DNA of 64,000 bases from CALOAD01 sp942491415 (GTDB lineage Bacteria; Cyanobacteriota; Vampirovibrionia; Gastranaerophilales; CALOAD01), in assembly GCA_942491415.1 (NCBI GenBank), contig CALOAD010000014.1, positions 558,001-622,000 of the forward strand, in the 5' to 3' direction. The translations under genes were made by a program, and so were the position numbers. Positions 24,667 to 33,497 of this stretch are shown in pieces (the first letter of the stretch is position 1; each line of letters starts with the position of its first letter). A model generated the notes under the pieces. The model did no database searches. It was not told the DNA's origin and was given only the letters and a program-made list of their open reading frames with translations.

Positions 24667-26232
24667 TTAATCCTTAATAAATGACAATAATAACCTAGAA
24701 GCCTCGGCCGGATCTGATAATATCATACCATTTAATTCTGACTTCACTCTCTCCAATTCAGGATCAAGTTTAGCTTCTATTGCAGGTACATTAGCAGCTT
24801 CTAAAAGGTCACGTTCTTCGCTTGTATATTCTTCTTCAGGCTCATATTCACCATAAACCTCTTGACCTTCCAGTGGTCTTTTCATTATTGAATTAAATAC
24901 AAACAATGCACTTAAACCGAGAATTAAAATCACCAACAGTGGAGCTACTTTTGTCACCCAAAAATCTTTTTTTGATTGAGTTTGAAGTTCTGTTAAAAGT
25001 TCACTTGCTTTTGTTTTGTCTTCTGCTATAGAGGCAAATTGCATGCTTGTAACATTAACCATATCTCCTCTTGATATATCTGCACCACTGGCAGATACTA
25101 CAAGGTTTGTAAGTTCTTCTTTTTCTTTAGAAGTTAAAACTTTATTTATGGCAACAGCTATTGTCATTCTGTTTACAGTACCCGGTGCATATACAACTTG
25201 TTTTATTTCCTTTGATACATTGTAATTTGAGAACGATTTTTGTTTTTCATAGTTTAGTTTATTTTTATCAAGCTTTCCTGTTTGTTGACCTTGATCTTTT
25301 TGAGTATCTTGAGTAGCTGAACCTCTGTCGTACACTTCTTTTTCTGTTTGACTTGAAGATAAGACACCTTCAGGACCTTCTTCACCTTGAAACGGAATAT
25401 ATCTTTCTATTGTTGATTTTGCACTATCGAAGTTCATCATTGCCGTAACTTCAACTGTAACATTGTCATAGCCTACAATTTTTTCGATAACTTTTCTTAC
25501 TTTTTTAGCGATTTTTACTTCAAAATTAGTTCTGAAGCTTTCTATATCGTTTGAGCTTTTATTTATATCCTCTGATAAAGGTGTCCCGTTTTGATCCGAA
25601 ACAAAAACTCTATCATGTGAAAGCCGTGGTATCCCATACGCTACAATATTTTTAACAGCTTTAATTTGTTGAGGCTTTAATCTATAACCGGGTTCTAAAA
25701 TAAGCATAACCGAAGCTGAAGGACTTTCATCATCAGTTGCGAATACCGATCTTTCAGGGGCTGCTATCTGAACTCTGGCTTTTTTAACCCCCCTTATTCT
25801 TTCGATTGTTCTCGTTAATTCGCCTTGAAAAATTCTTTGCTTTGTAAGTTTGTTTTGAAAATCTGTAGCCCCTATTTGCATTTTATCCAAAAGCTCAAAG
25901 CCCGGGCTACTGTCATGTATTACATCATTTTCAGCGATTTGAATTCTTAATTCTTCTTTTAATGTCGCCGGTACTAATATTGATTTTTTATCGTCACTTA
26001 TTTTATATGGATAACCGCCTTTTTTGAGGTTTTCCACAACTGCGACAGCATCTGTTTCGTATAAATCGCTATACAAAACAGCCCAATTAGGCTCCATTGA
26101 TTTTGTTATAAAAAATGACATTGCGATACAAGTCGCTAATGTTAAACCGATTATTGCGAATTTTTGGGGTAGTTCTAAGCCTTCCCACAATTTTTTTAAA
26201 TCATTCCCAAGTAGTTCAAAATAGTTATTCAA
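24667..26232 (-). CDS. fliF: Flagellar MS-ring protein FliF
   Basis: 521 aa with two membrane segments, at about 25-42 and 430-452, flanking a periplasmic part with YscJ-like ring domains (NWAVLYSDLYETDAVAVVENL, RIRGVKKARVQIAAPERSVF). The cytoplasmic C-terminus is acidic, as required for FliG binding. The start is TTG at 26232. The nearby ATG is followed at once by a stop in its own frame. It forms the basal-body base ring. Confidence 0.96.
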   Translation of the reverse strand: MNNYFELLGNDLKKLWEGLELPQKFAIIGLTLATCIAMSFFITKSMEPNWAVLYSDLYETDAVAVVENLKKGGYPYKISDDKKSILVPATLKEELRIQIAENDVIHDSSPGFELLDKMQIGATDFQNKLTKQRIFQGELTRTIERIRGVKKARVQIAAPERSVFATDDESPSASVMLILEPGYRLKPQQIKAVKNIVAYGIPRLSHDRVFVSDQNGTPLSEDINKSSNDIESFRTNFEVKIAKKVRKVIEKIVGYDNVTVEVTAMMNFDSAKSTIERYIPFQGEEGPEGVLSSSQTEKEVYDRGSATQDTQKDQGQQTGKLDKNKLNYEKQKSFSNYNVSKEIKQVVYAPGTVNRMTIAVAINKVLTSKEKEELTNLVVSASGADISRGDMVNVTSMQFASIAEDKTKASELLTELQTQSKKDFWVTKVAPLLVILILGLSALFVFNSIMKRPLEGQEVYGEYEPEEEYTSEERDLLEAANVPAIEAKLDPELERVKSELNGMILSDPAEASRLLLSFIKD

Positions 26233-26316
26233 CCTTTAAATTCCATCCCCCGAGTGTTACTTATTTATATTTTACAGCTTTTTTTGTTGTATTCCAAAAA
26301 TGTAAACTAAATGTAA

Positions 26317-26802
26317 TTAAACGTGTATTCTTGAGACTTCTTGATATGCTTGAACTATTTTATTTCTCAATTGTAGAGCTAATTGCATGCTTAATTGAGA
26401 TTTTTTAGCCGCTATCATTACTGTGTGCACATCAATATTACCACCGGCTGCAAAAGTCTCAACTGCTTGCTCGGCTGTTTTTTGTGATTGATTAAGATTT
26501 GTAATTCCATCGTCCAAAGCTTTTGCAAAACTTTTAGCAAGTTTATCAGGAGATGATATATCAACAGCACCGCTATTTTGTTGCGCATTAGCACCTGTTG
26601 ATAAAGCTTTTAAGTCTTGCACCAATTCTTGATCGTTTATCAAATCGGTATTTTTAATGCCTATATTTTGAGGAACTGAAAATTCAACACCGCCTTTTAA
26701 AGTGCCGCCCGTTGAATTATTATCCAGTTTAAAATTATTAAGATTGTTGTTATATAAAGAATTAAATTCTTTTATTGAATTAAAAGCCCCGATTTCTTGC
26801 AT
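26317..26802 (-). CDS. fliE: Flagellar hook-basal body protein FliE (long form)
   Basis: 161 aa. The C-terminal 80 residues (SFAKALDDGITNLNQSQKTA..., ending LRNKIVQAYQEVSRIHV) are typical FliE, the junction between MS ring and rod. Usual FliE is about 100-110 aa, so this one has some 50 extra N-terminal residues that are Asn- and Gly-rich. GGGGAG precedes the ATG, supporting the long start. It lies between flgC and fliF as in many flagellar operons. Confidence 0.92.
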   Translation of the reverse strand: MQEIGAFNSIKEFNSLYNNNLNNFKLDNNSTGGTLKGGVEFSVPQNIGIKNTDLINDQELVQDLKALSTGANAQQNSGAVDISSPDKLAKSFAKALDDGITNLNQSQKTAEQAVETFAAGGNIDVHTVMIAAKKSQLSMQLALQLRNKIVQAYQEVSRIHV

Positions 26803-26823
26803 TTTTCACTCCCCTGCTTACTT

Positions 26824-27324
26824 TTATATTTTCATCGCAGAATTTATCATACTTTTTGTCGCTTGAATTGATGTAACGTTGGCTTCATAAGCCCTACTTG
26901 CGGTCATCATATCTACCATTTCAGTAACAATATTTATATTAGGCATTTTTACAAATCCATCATCGTTTGAATCCGGGTGAGAAGGATCAAAAACCATTTT
27001 ATAAGGGTTTTTATCCTCTTCAACTTGATTTACAGTGACACCTTTAGCTACATTTGACTCTTCAAATGTAATATTTCCCTTTAACATCATATTACCCGAT
27101 CCGCTTGAAAATTCAGGAATTATACCTCCTGAAGGAAATTTAGGATTATTTAATTTATCATCATAAATAGCTGAAAACACAGCTTTTTTGCGAACATAAG
27201 GTTCGGGTGAACCATCAGGATTTCTTGTTGTGTTTATATTGGCAATATTACTTGATATGGTGTCCATTCTTACACGTTGAGCGTAAAGACCGGAAGCACT
27301 TATGTCAAAAGAACCAAAACTCAT
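26824..27324 (-). CDS. flgC: Flagellar basal-body rod protein FlgC
   Basis: 166 aa. The N-terminal SFDISASGLYAQRVRMDTIS with SSNIANINTTR and the C-terminal VDMMTASRAYEANVTSIQATK are the rod-protein signatures. Its start overlaps the flgB stop (TAATG), giving tight coupling, and an AGGAGC ribosome site is present. Confidence 0.96.
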   Translation of the reverse strand: MSFGSFDISASGLYAQRVRMDTISSNIANINTTRNPDGSPEPYVRKKAVFSAIYDDKLNNPKFPSGGIIPEFSSGSGNMMLKGNITFEESNVAKGVTVNQVEEDKNPYKMVFDPSHPDSNDDGFVKMPNINIVTEMVDMMTASRAYEANVTSIQATKSMINSAMKI

Positions 27325-27806
27325 TATACAGCTCCTTTAATTATTTCTGAAATTTTATTGTACATTTTGCCTTCCAGCTCTGATAAAACTGTAAATTTTG
27401 TGCCGTTTTTCATCAATTCTGTCATTTCAACTTCAATGTTTACATTATTTCCATCTGTTGAAATAGCAGGAGATGAATCTGCTATTGTTCTTGGTTTATA
27501 ACTTTGATAACTATTATGTTTTAAAATAGCTGCACTTGAAGATGTATTTGGTGAAATCAAAGATCCCATCGAGTTCAAAGAAGCAGGATTGTATTTTAAC
27601 CCCATTGAGTTATTTATTTTTACTGACTCTTTGAGGTTTTCATCCTGTATTATTTGTTGTAATTGATCTTCAAAAACAACTTCTGACTTTTGAAAACCAG
27701 GAGTTTGTGCGTTTGCAATATTTGAACTTAAAACTTTATGTCGTGTTGAAAGCCCATCTAATGCTAATTTAGTTATTTCTGTTGCTCTGCTTGAAATTAA
27801 ATCCAC
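27324..27806 (-). CDS. flgB: Flagellar basal-body rod protein FlgB
   Basis: 160 aa. The N-terminal rod motif reads HKVLSSNIANAQTPGFQKSEV and the C-terminal part includes VEMTELMKNGTKFTVLSELE, the conserved end of FlgB. The start is GTG at 27806 with GGAGGA upstream. It is the first structural gene of the flagellar operon, 20 bases after the histidine kinase. Confidence 0.95.
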   Translation of the reverse strand: MDLISSRATEITKLALDGLSTRHKVLSSNIANAQTPGFQKSEVVFEDQLQQIIQDENLKESVKINNSMGLKYNPASLNSMGSLISPNTSSSAAILKHNSYQSYKPRTIADSSPAISTDGNNVNIEVEMTELMKNGTKFTVLSELEGKMYNKISEIIKGAV

Positions 27807-27826
27807 CCGGTCTCCTCCTTTCTTTT

Positions 27827-29134
27827 CTAAACGCCTGGAACTTCAATCACAAAAACCGACCCGTTTTCGTCTGAAGACTCCAAGTATAAATTTCCCCCAA
27901 GTAATTCCATTACTTTTTTTGAATGTGCAAGACCTATTCCACTGCCACTTTGTTTTTTAGTAAAATATGGTAAAAAGATTTTTTCTTGATCTTCTTTTTT
28001 TATGCCGCAGCCATTATCTATTATTTTTATAATAGTCTGATTCGCTTTCTCTTCTTGTTTTAAAATAATTTTTCCATTTTGTTCAATTGATTCTACTGCA
28101 TTTTTTAGCAGGTTTATTAGAACTTGTCCAAATTTATTTTCATCAACCTCTAAAACAGTATTAAAAGATGAGTCTGCCTCAAGCACCAAATCAATTTGCT
28201 GTTGATGCGCTAAAGGTAATACAAGATTATAAGCATTTTCCAGTAATTGTTTAGCGTTATATTGACCTAAATTAAGGCTTTCTTTTTCCAAATAGTTGGA
28301 ATGATTCTTTAGATCAACTAATAAACTTTCCATATTTTTAACAGCTTTAGCAATAGAATTGGCTGCATTTTGCAATGATTTTGCAATTTCAGGATTATCT
28401 AATAATTTTTCTGCTGATTTATCAATAATTTTAGAATATAAATCTATCATTCCCAAAGGATTTCTTAACTCGTGCGTAACTTCGGAAGCTACTTTGTCAA
28501 AGTTAACTTTTTCTTCGAGTTGTTTTTGTACTGTATTACAAATGAGATCTCTTTGTGATTCTTCCAAATCAAAAAGTAATTTAGTCATAATGGTTGTAAA
28601 TTTTTCATTATGACGACGATCTTGCTTTACCTGAGCCAGTGCTGAGTTTAAATCTTTTGAACACAATGCTTTTGATAAAATATCTATTAATTCTTTATTT
28701 TCAGAAGGATTAAAAGTGCAAAATCCTTCAACAAGGTCGGCCGGATTAGAATCCTTGTTTGTCCAGCAAAGAGCCGAAGAAAATCTGTCCGCAAAAACCA
28801 TCAAAAATTCATCATCTAAAAATACTTTTTCAGAAAGGTTTAAAGAATTAAAACCTTCATCATTTGAATTTACGATGAATACTTTAGATTTTGAGAATTT
28901 TAATCTACTCAATAATCCTAAAAATTGATCTTTCTCAGATATTTTCATCAAAACAACTGAATCATCATTGGATTCAATAACTGTTTCAAGCAAAGCACGA
29001 AACAGACTTTTGAGTGTCTGTTTCGTGTACATATCCGATTGAATATGAGACATATTCTCTATTAAAGATTTATTTAGTTGTGCAAAGTTTTTCCCCATAA
29101 CCCTTTTGCCAAACCTATCTTTCAATAAAAACAA
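27827..29134 (-). CDS. Cytoplasmic sensor histidine kinase
   Basis: Up to 435 aa. The TTG at 29134 has no ribosome site. The ATG at 29098 (MGKNFAQLNKSL, 423 aa) is at least as likely. The phosphorylated His is in EVTHELRNPLGMIDLY, the N-box in QVLINLLKNAVES, and the G-boxes in DNGCGIKKEDQ and GSGIGLAHS. The N-terminal 200 residues have no membrane segment, PAS or recognisable sensor motif, so the input is probably cytoplasmic. It lies between the response regulator and flgB on one strand, implying that it tunes flagellar gene expression or motility. Confidence 0.9.
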   Translation of the reverse strand: MFLLKDRFGKRVMGKNFAQLNKSLIENMSHIQSDMYTKQTLKSLFRALLETVIESNDDSVVLMKISEKDQFLGLLSRLKFSKSKVFIVNSNDEGFNSLNLSEKVFLDDEFLMVFADRFSSALCWTNKDSNPADLVEGFCTFNPSENKELIDILSKALCSKDLNSALAQVKQDRRHNEKFTTIMTKLLFDLEESQRDLICNTVQKQLEEKVNFDKVASEVTHELRNPLGMIDLYSKIIDKSAEKLLDNPEIAKSLQNAANSIAKAVKNMESLLVDLKNHSNYLEKESLNLGQYNAKQLLENAYNLVLPLAHQQQIDLVLEADSSFNTVLEVDENKFGQVLINLLKNAVESIEQNGKIILKQEEKANQTIIKIIDNGCGIKKEDQEKIFLPYFTKKQSGSGIGLAHSKKVMELLGGNLYLESSDENGSVFVIEVPGV

Positions 29135-29147
29135 CGGTTAAGATTGC

Positions 29148-29858
29148 TTATACAGCAACCTTAACACGTTTTTTCTTACCCAAACCGTGATTTATTGCAT
29201 ATAGAACTGCTTGAGTTCTGTCATTTACTTGTAATTTCTGGAAAATATTATTTACATGTGTTTTTACAGTTGTTTCGCTTATGAATAACTGTTTTGCAAC
29301 ACCTTTATATGTAATACCCTGAGTTAATAAATCAAGAACTTCTTCTTCTCTTTGAGTTAGGTATGACAATAAATTTTCTTCATCTTCAATAGGTAATGCC
29401 ACATCTTCTTGGAAACTTCTTTGGAAATAATCAAAGAACTTAGCTGCTAAAATTGAAGGTAAATAAATTTTTCCTTGTGAAACTTCTTCAATTGCATAAA
29501 TTAATTGTGATGATGCCATAGTTTTTAAAATATAACCTTTAGCACCGACTTTCATTGCTCTGAAAATTAAATCTTGATCATCATAACCTGTTAATGCTAC
29601 TACTCTTACTTTATCGTCAACTTTAGCAATCTCTTGAATAGCTGTTATACCATCAACATCCGGCATATTGATGTCCATTAAAACAACATCAGGTTTGTAT
29701 TTTTTTACAAGTGAAATAGCTGCATTAGCGCTTGTGGCGGCTCCAACAACTACACAATTCCCATCAAAACTAACGAGTTCTTTAATACCCATAGCGTGTT
29801 CATAGTTATCATCTACAACCAGAACTCTAATACTTTGTTGAATATCAACTCTTCTCAT
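29148..29858 (-). CDS. NarL/FixJ-type response regulator
   Basis: 236 aa. The receiver domain has the acidic pair in VLVVDDN, the phospho-acceptor Asp in VVLMDINMP and the Lys in YILKTM. The C-terminal LuxR-type helix-turn-helix reads LTQREEEVLDLL, then SETTVKTHVNNIFQKL. It is the first gene of the operon that runs through the kinase into flgB-fliI, so it probably controls flagellar genes, including perhaps its own promoter. Flagellar operons are more often led by structural genes alone. Confidence 0.92.
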   Translation of the reverse strand: MRRVDIQQSIRVLVVDDNYEHAMGIKELVSFDGNCVVVGAATSANAAISLVKKYKPDVVLMDINMPDVDGITAIQEIAKVDDKVRVVALTGYDDQDLIFRAMKVGAKGYILKTMASSQLIYAIEEVSQGKIYLPSILAAKFFDYFQRSFQEDVALPIEDEENLLSYLTQREEEVLDLLTQGITYKGVAKQLFISETTVKTHVNNIFQKLQVNDRTQAVLYAINHGLGKKKRVKVAV

Positions 29859-30359
29859 TTATAAGCCTCCCCGTGCTCATCCCACTAACAACCAGCTTTT
29901 TCTGTTTAAGTCAAAGCATTTGTTTATTACACTATGAATAGTACCCTTTTTAGAGGGGGCTTCTCATCCACTAAAGGGTTTATATTAATCCTTTAAAAGG
30001 TTTAAAAAATGGTGTAAACCATATGGTCTATTTTGACCTTTAAAATCTTTTGTAGAAAGGATACTATTGTTTTAAAGTGTTCATATTTGCTTATGAGTAG
30101 CTATTAACAAGATATTTTTTTATTCAAATGATTGTTTAAATTGACTTTAAAGCATTTAAATCTTGTTTAGGATATCAAGATATGCTTTTTTAGGATTTTT
30201 TAATATTGAAAACATGCCGGCACCCGACAAAAAATTACTCTTAATAATCTAGAGCAAACATTTTAGATTTTAAAAAAATATTAATTATATATACGAAAAA
30301 GATTCTTGTTAACAAGAATCTTTTTTAGCTAAATTTATTTAAATTCAATTACGTTCTAA
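29859..30359. other. 501-base noncoding upstream region of the flagellar operon
   Basis: No open frame with a ribosome site is visible. It contains several inverted repeats: CCCTTTTTAGAGGG (29943-29956), ACTATGAATAGT (29931-29942), ACCATATGGT (30018-30027) and GGTC/GACC around 30025-30038, and it ends in a strong terminator at 30296. The cluster of repeats near 29930-30040 is where I would expect operators for the minus-strand operon. Confidence 0.5.
30296..30326. terminator. Bidirectional rho-independent terminator
   Basis: A perfect palindrome: AAAAAGATTCTTGTT with its reverse complement immediately after, ending in a T-run. It lies 33 bases beyond the stop of the 67-aa minus-strand gene and separates it from the flagellar operon. 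Confidence 0.9.
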
Positions 30360-30563
30360 TTAATTATAACTTTGAACAAGATTGAAAGACGTCAAATTTC
30401 TAATTTGCAAACCACGCTGAGCTTGTTTTTGTTTTTTTGTAAGATCTATAATGCGAACAATTCGCTCTACTTCACTGCAAACTTTTCTATTGTTTATATT
30501 AACAAAGTTTTTTTCCGGCTCTGTTACTAAATTAAATATTGCGTTTAATTCGACTTCCCTCAT
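30360..30563 (-). CDS. Hypothetical protein, 67 aa
   Basis: A small soluble protein (MREVELNAIFNLVTEPEKNF...) with basic central and C-terminal parts (LTKKQKQAQRGLQ). TGAGGAAATT before the ATG is a good ribosome site and a terminator follows, so this is likely a real single-gene unit. No family recognised. Confidence 0.6.
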   Translation of the reverse strand: MREVELNAIFNLVTEPEKNFVNINNRKVCSEVERIVRIIDLTKKQKQAQRGLQIRNLTSFNLVQSYN

Positions 30564-30682
30564 AATTTCCTCATTTAATTTGTCATCTCTCTTACATATA
30601 TAAAAACGATATATTTTTTGTAATTGCTCTTTTTTTTAAAAACATTAATTTATATTAAAGAAATTTATTTTTTTCACAACGC

Positions 30683-30716
30683 AAAATCGCTCGAATTATT
30701 GAACTCGAGCGATTTT
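30683..30716 (-). terminator. Rho-independent terminator of the 30.7-31.5 kb pair
   Basis: AAAATCGCTCGA and TCGAGCGATTTT form a 12-bp stem with a 10-base loop, 20 bases past the stop at 30736. Confidence 0.85.
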
Positions 30717-30735
30717 AAATATTTGTTAACCAAAG

Positions 30736-31023
30736 TTAAATTGATTTTTTAATAGCATCCATATCTATAACGATAGCTTTTTGAGCAAAGGCTTTATTAA
30801 TTTGCTGTTCTACAGCTCTTTCCCTTGCCCTATAAGAGTCGGGGTCTTTTTTATAATCAAAACCTTCTTTTTCAAGAACTTTTGACATTATTTTATTCTT
30901 ATTAGCAAGATCATCATCAGTAACCCAAAGCTTATCATTTCCAACTTCTCTGGTTCCTCTGATTTTCATATCTTCAATATCGCCTTTAAATAAAAAATTA
31001 CCGGCAAAAGATATATTATTCAT
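30736..31023 (-). CDS. Hypothetical protein with ISF-type N-terminus, 95 aa
   Basis: Starts MNNISFAGNFLFKGD and continues as a charged, helical soluble protein (VLEKEGFDYKKDPDSYRARE...). The N-terminal ISFAG pattern resembles that of the upstream gene (NISFSAN) and is reminiscent of INFKG near the N-terminus of the 636-aa protein at 35.4 kb. It overlaps the upstream stop by one base. Function unknown. Confidence 0.65.
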   Translation of the reverse strand: MNNISFAGNFLFKGDIEDMKIRGTREVGNDKLWVTDDDLANKNKIMSKVLEKEGFDYKKDPDSYRARERAVEQQINKAFAQKAIVIDMDAIKKSI

Positions 31024-31469
31024 TACTTATTCTCCTGTTTTTCAAACACAATTTCGTGCAATTCATTTATTTGACCTGCTGATTCATCCATTTTTTTTGC
31101 AAATAATTTTAAAGAGGCTCTTCTTAAATCACAAAAAAGCTTATCTTTTTTTTCAACTAAACGCATTCTATTTTTGTCTAATTCTCCTAATAAAGCCTTG
31201 GGTGCTTTTTGAGCAACTGCATCAGCAAATTGCTTATTAGCTTTCGTCAAAACTTTATCAATTTGCTCTTTTTGTTTTCTAAATTCATTACATAAAGGAG
31301 CTAATTTCTCCTTCAATCCAAATACACCATCAGATTCAAACAAATCAAGAGTTTGATTTATTTTAGAATCTTGAGCTGCAACTTTTTGAGCAAAGTTATC
31401 CTTTTTAGACTCTATTTTTGAAGGTGATACATTTCTTGAAACAGAATTAGCAGAAAAAGAAATATTCAT
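31023..31469 (-). CDS. Hypothetical coiled-coil protein with ISF-type N-terminus, 148 aa
   Basis: Begins MNISFSANSVSRNVSPSKIE, followed by a highly charged helical region (about 25-140) rich in Lys, Glu and Ala (KEQIDKVLTKANKQFADAV, LDKNRMRLVEKKDKLF) predicted to form a coiled coil. There is no signal peptide. It pairs with the next gene in a two-gene operon that ends at the 30.7 kb terminator. Function unknown. Confidence 0.65.
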   Translation of the reverse strand: MNISFSANSVSRNVSPSKIESKKDNFAQKVAAQDSKINQTLDLFESDGVFGLKEKLAPLCNEFRKQKEQIDKVLTKANKQFADAVAQKAPKALLGELDKNRMRLVEKKDKLFCDLRRASLKLFAKKMDESAGQINELHEIVFEKQENK

Positions 31470-31602
31470 TAGTTTTTACCTATTTTTAAAGTTAACTTAT
31501 ATTTTTTAAATAACCTAAAAATAAATATTGCTCTTTTTCATCTTTTCATTTAACACTTGTTTACAAATTGTCTTTAAATACTAAATGATATAGTCTTAAA
31601 TA

Positions 31603-32142
31603 ATGAGTAACCTAAAGGAAAAAACTCTATCGAGCACATCTCTTTTTCAAGGCGTCATCGTAAATGTAAAACACGATGATGTTGAACTTTGCGATGGACA
31701 AAAACGATCAAGAGAAGTTGTAGAACACCCGGGCGGTGTTGTTATTGTTGCTTTTACAGAAAATGATGAAATATTGATCGTCCGTCAGTGGCGATATCCT
31801 GTTGATCAAGAGCTAATCGAACTACCTGCAGGTAAATTAGAAAGAGGAGAAGATCCTTTTGAAGCAGCAAAAAGGGAGTTGGAAGAGGAAACAGGTTATA
31901 CTGCAAAAAAATGGCAGCCCATGGGCTATATCGTTACGACTCCCGGGTTTTGCGATGAAAAGCTATACCTTTATAAAGCTTCAGATCTTGAATATACTCA
32001 AACCAATTTTGACGAAGGTGAAATTTTAAAACCTTCCAAAATAAAAATAAATGAGCTTAAAAAAATGATAGATAACGGCGAAATAATAGATGCAAAAACC
32101 ATCGTTGGTATTTGCAAGTCTTTAACTTTTAAAGAGAATTAA
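31603..32142 (+). CDS. Nudix hydrolase, ADP-ribose pyrophosphatase type
   Basis: 179 aa. The Nudix box GKLERGEDPFEAAKRELEEE, followed by TGY, fits GX5EX7REUXEEXGU exactly. The N-terminal EKTLSSTSLFQGVIVNVKHD and the REVVEHPGGVVIVA segment match ADP-ribose diphosphatases. It hydrolyses ADP-ribose to AMP and ribose-5-phosphate. No ribosome site precedes the ATG, and a weak -10 (TATAGT, 31589-31594) lies only about 10 bases upstream, so a leaderless message is possible. It lies 4 bases before the HAD gene. Confidence 0.9.
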   Translation: MSNLKEKTLSSTSLFQGVIVNVKHDDVELCDGQKRSREVVEHPGGVVIVAFTENDEILIVRQWRYPVDQELIELPAGKLERGEDPFEAAKRELEEETGYTAKKWQPMGYIVTTPGFCDEKLYLYKASDLEYTQTNFDEGEILKPSKIKINELKKMIDNGEIIDAKTIVGICKSLTFKEN

Positions 32143-32145
32143 AAT

Positions 32146-32952
32146 ATGAATCCAATAAAACTTATAGCTTTAGATATCGATGGCACTATTATGAATAAGG
32201 ATTATCTTATTTCAGATAGAGTAAAAACAACCATTAAAAAAGCTATTAATAATGGAATAAAAGTTGTTTTAGCTACCGGTAGAATGTATAGTGCCACTGT
32301 TCCCATCGCTCATGAACTTGGAATAAAAGAACCTCTTGTCATTTATCAAGGAAGCCTTATTCAAGAATACTATAATACTAATGATATATTACTGCACCAC
32401 ACTATCGAGCCAACAATAGCGCAAAATGTAATTAAAAAACTAAGAGAATTTAACTGCCAAATAAATGTATATCTTGATGATGAATTATTTGTGGAAGATG
32501 AAAACGCTGTACTAAAAGAATATGCCGTAAAACGCCATATTGTGTATCACAAAATATCTTCTTTTGATAGTGTTTTAGATTTAAAACCAACAAAAATCAT
32601 AGCTATAGATGACGATACAACGAAAATTGACGAAATAAGGGATGAAACCCAAAAAGACTTTAAAAATTCGCTTTATATAACAAAGTCCACACCTATATAT
32701 TGTGAATTTGTAAATAATCAAGCCAGCAAAGGAAATGCTTTGCTCTTTTTGGCAAAAAAATGGAATATTAGAGAATCCGAAATTATGGCAATAGGAGATC
32801 AAGATAACGACAAAGAAATGCTTGATATTGCTCAAATCGGAGTTGCTATGGGAAATTCGCCTCCCAAACTTAAAGAGCTTGCTGATTTTATTACAGACAC
32901 TGTCGATGAAGACGGTGCCGCAAAAGCAATAGAAAATTTTTGTTTTAGTTGA
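32146..32952 (+). CDS. HAD superfamily (Cof/IIB type) phosphatase
   Basis: 268 aa. Motif I is LIALDIDGTIM (nucleophile Asp and acid Asp), motif II lies around VVLATGR, the Lys is in QASKGNALL, and motif IV is IMAIGDQDNDKEML. The C2B cap between motifs II and III places it with Cof-type sugar-phosphate and pyridoxal-phosphate phosphatases. The substrate cannot be told. It is part of the nudix-HAD-ispF run. Confidence 0.92.
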   Translation: MNPIKLIALDIDGTIMNKDYLISDRVKTTIKKAINNGIKVVLATGRMYSATVPIAHELGIKEPLVIYQGSLIQEYYNTNDILLHHTIEPTIAQNVIKKLREFNCQINVYLDDELFVEDENAVLKEYAVKRHIVYHKISSFDSVLDLKPTKIIAIDDDTTKIDEIRDETQKDFKNSLYITKSTPIYCEFVNNQASKGNALLFLAKKWNIRESEIMAIGDQDNDKEMLDIAQIGVAMGNSPPKLKELADFITDTVDEDGAAKAIENFCFS

Positions 32953-32984
32953 TAACCAATAGTAACTGAAGGAGTGTTGTTTTT

Positions 32985-33497
32985 ATGAATCAAAAATTCA
33001 GAATCGGTAATGGATATGACATTCACAGACTTGAAAAAGGAAGAAAACTTATCCTCGGTGGTGTTGAAATAGACCACGAAAAAGGGCTTGTAGGTCATTC
33101 TGACGCAGATGTTTTAGTGCACTCAATAATGGATGCAATGCTAGGAGCAGTTTGCCTTGGGGATATTGGAAAATACTTTCCGCCCACTGACCCTGCTTAT
33201 AAAGACATAGCAAGTATTGAACTTTTGAAAAAAGTAAAAGCTATCGTTGATGCAGAAGGGTATAAAATAGGCAATATTGATACTGTTATACAGGCTGAAA
33301 AACCTCATTTGAGAGGACATGTTTTCTTGATGATTGAAAAACTTGCAGAAGTATTAAAAATAGATACTGATCAAGTTTCTATAAAAGCTACGACTATGGA
33401 AAAAACAGGACCTATAGGAGAAGAAAAAGCAATATCAGCACAAGCTGTCGTGTTACTTGAAAAAGTCCTACTTCCCTGTTGCGCTGAGCACGATTAG
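32985..33497 (+). CDS. ispF: 2-C-methyl-D-erythritol 2,4-cyclodiphosphate synthase IspF
   Basis: 170 aa. The zinc ligands lie in GNGYDIHRL (Asp and His) and in GHSDADVLVHSIMDAMLG. The C-terminal ATTMEKTGPIGEEKAISAQA matches the trimer-forming end. It carries out the fifth step of the non-mevalonate isoprenoid pathway. AAGGAG precedes the ATG. No other isoprenoid gene is adjacent. Confidence 0.97.
   Translation: MNQKFRIGNGYDIHRLEKGRKLILGGVEIDHEKGLVGHSDADVLVHSIMDAMLGAVCLGDIGKYFPPTDPAYKDIASIELLKKVKAIVDAEGYKIGNIDTVIQAEKPHLRGHVFLMIEKLAEVLKIDTDQVSIKATTMEKTGPIGEEKAISAQAVVLLEKVLLPCCAEHD

Noticed and set aside
30200..30230. Possible sigma54 promoter around TGCCGGCA.
   Set aside because: The GG and GC doublets do not have the required spacing on either strand.
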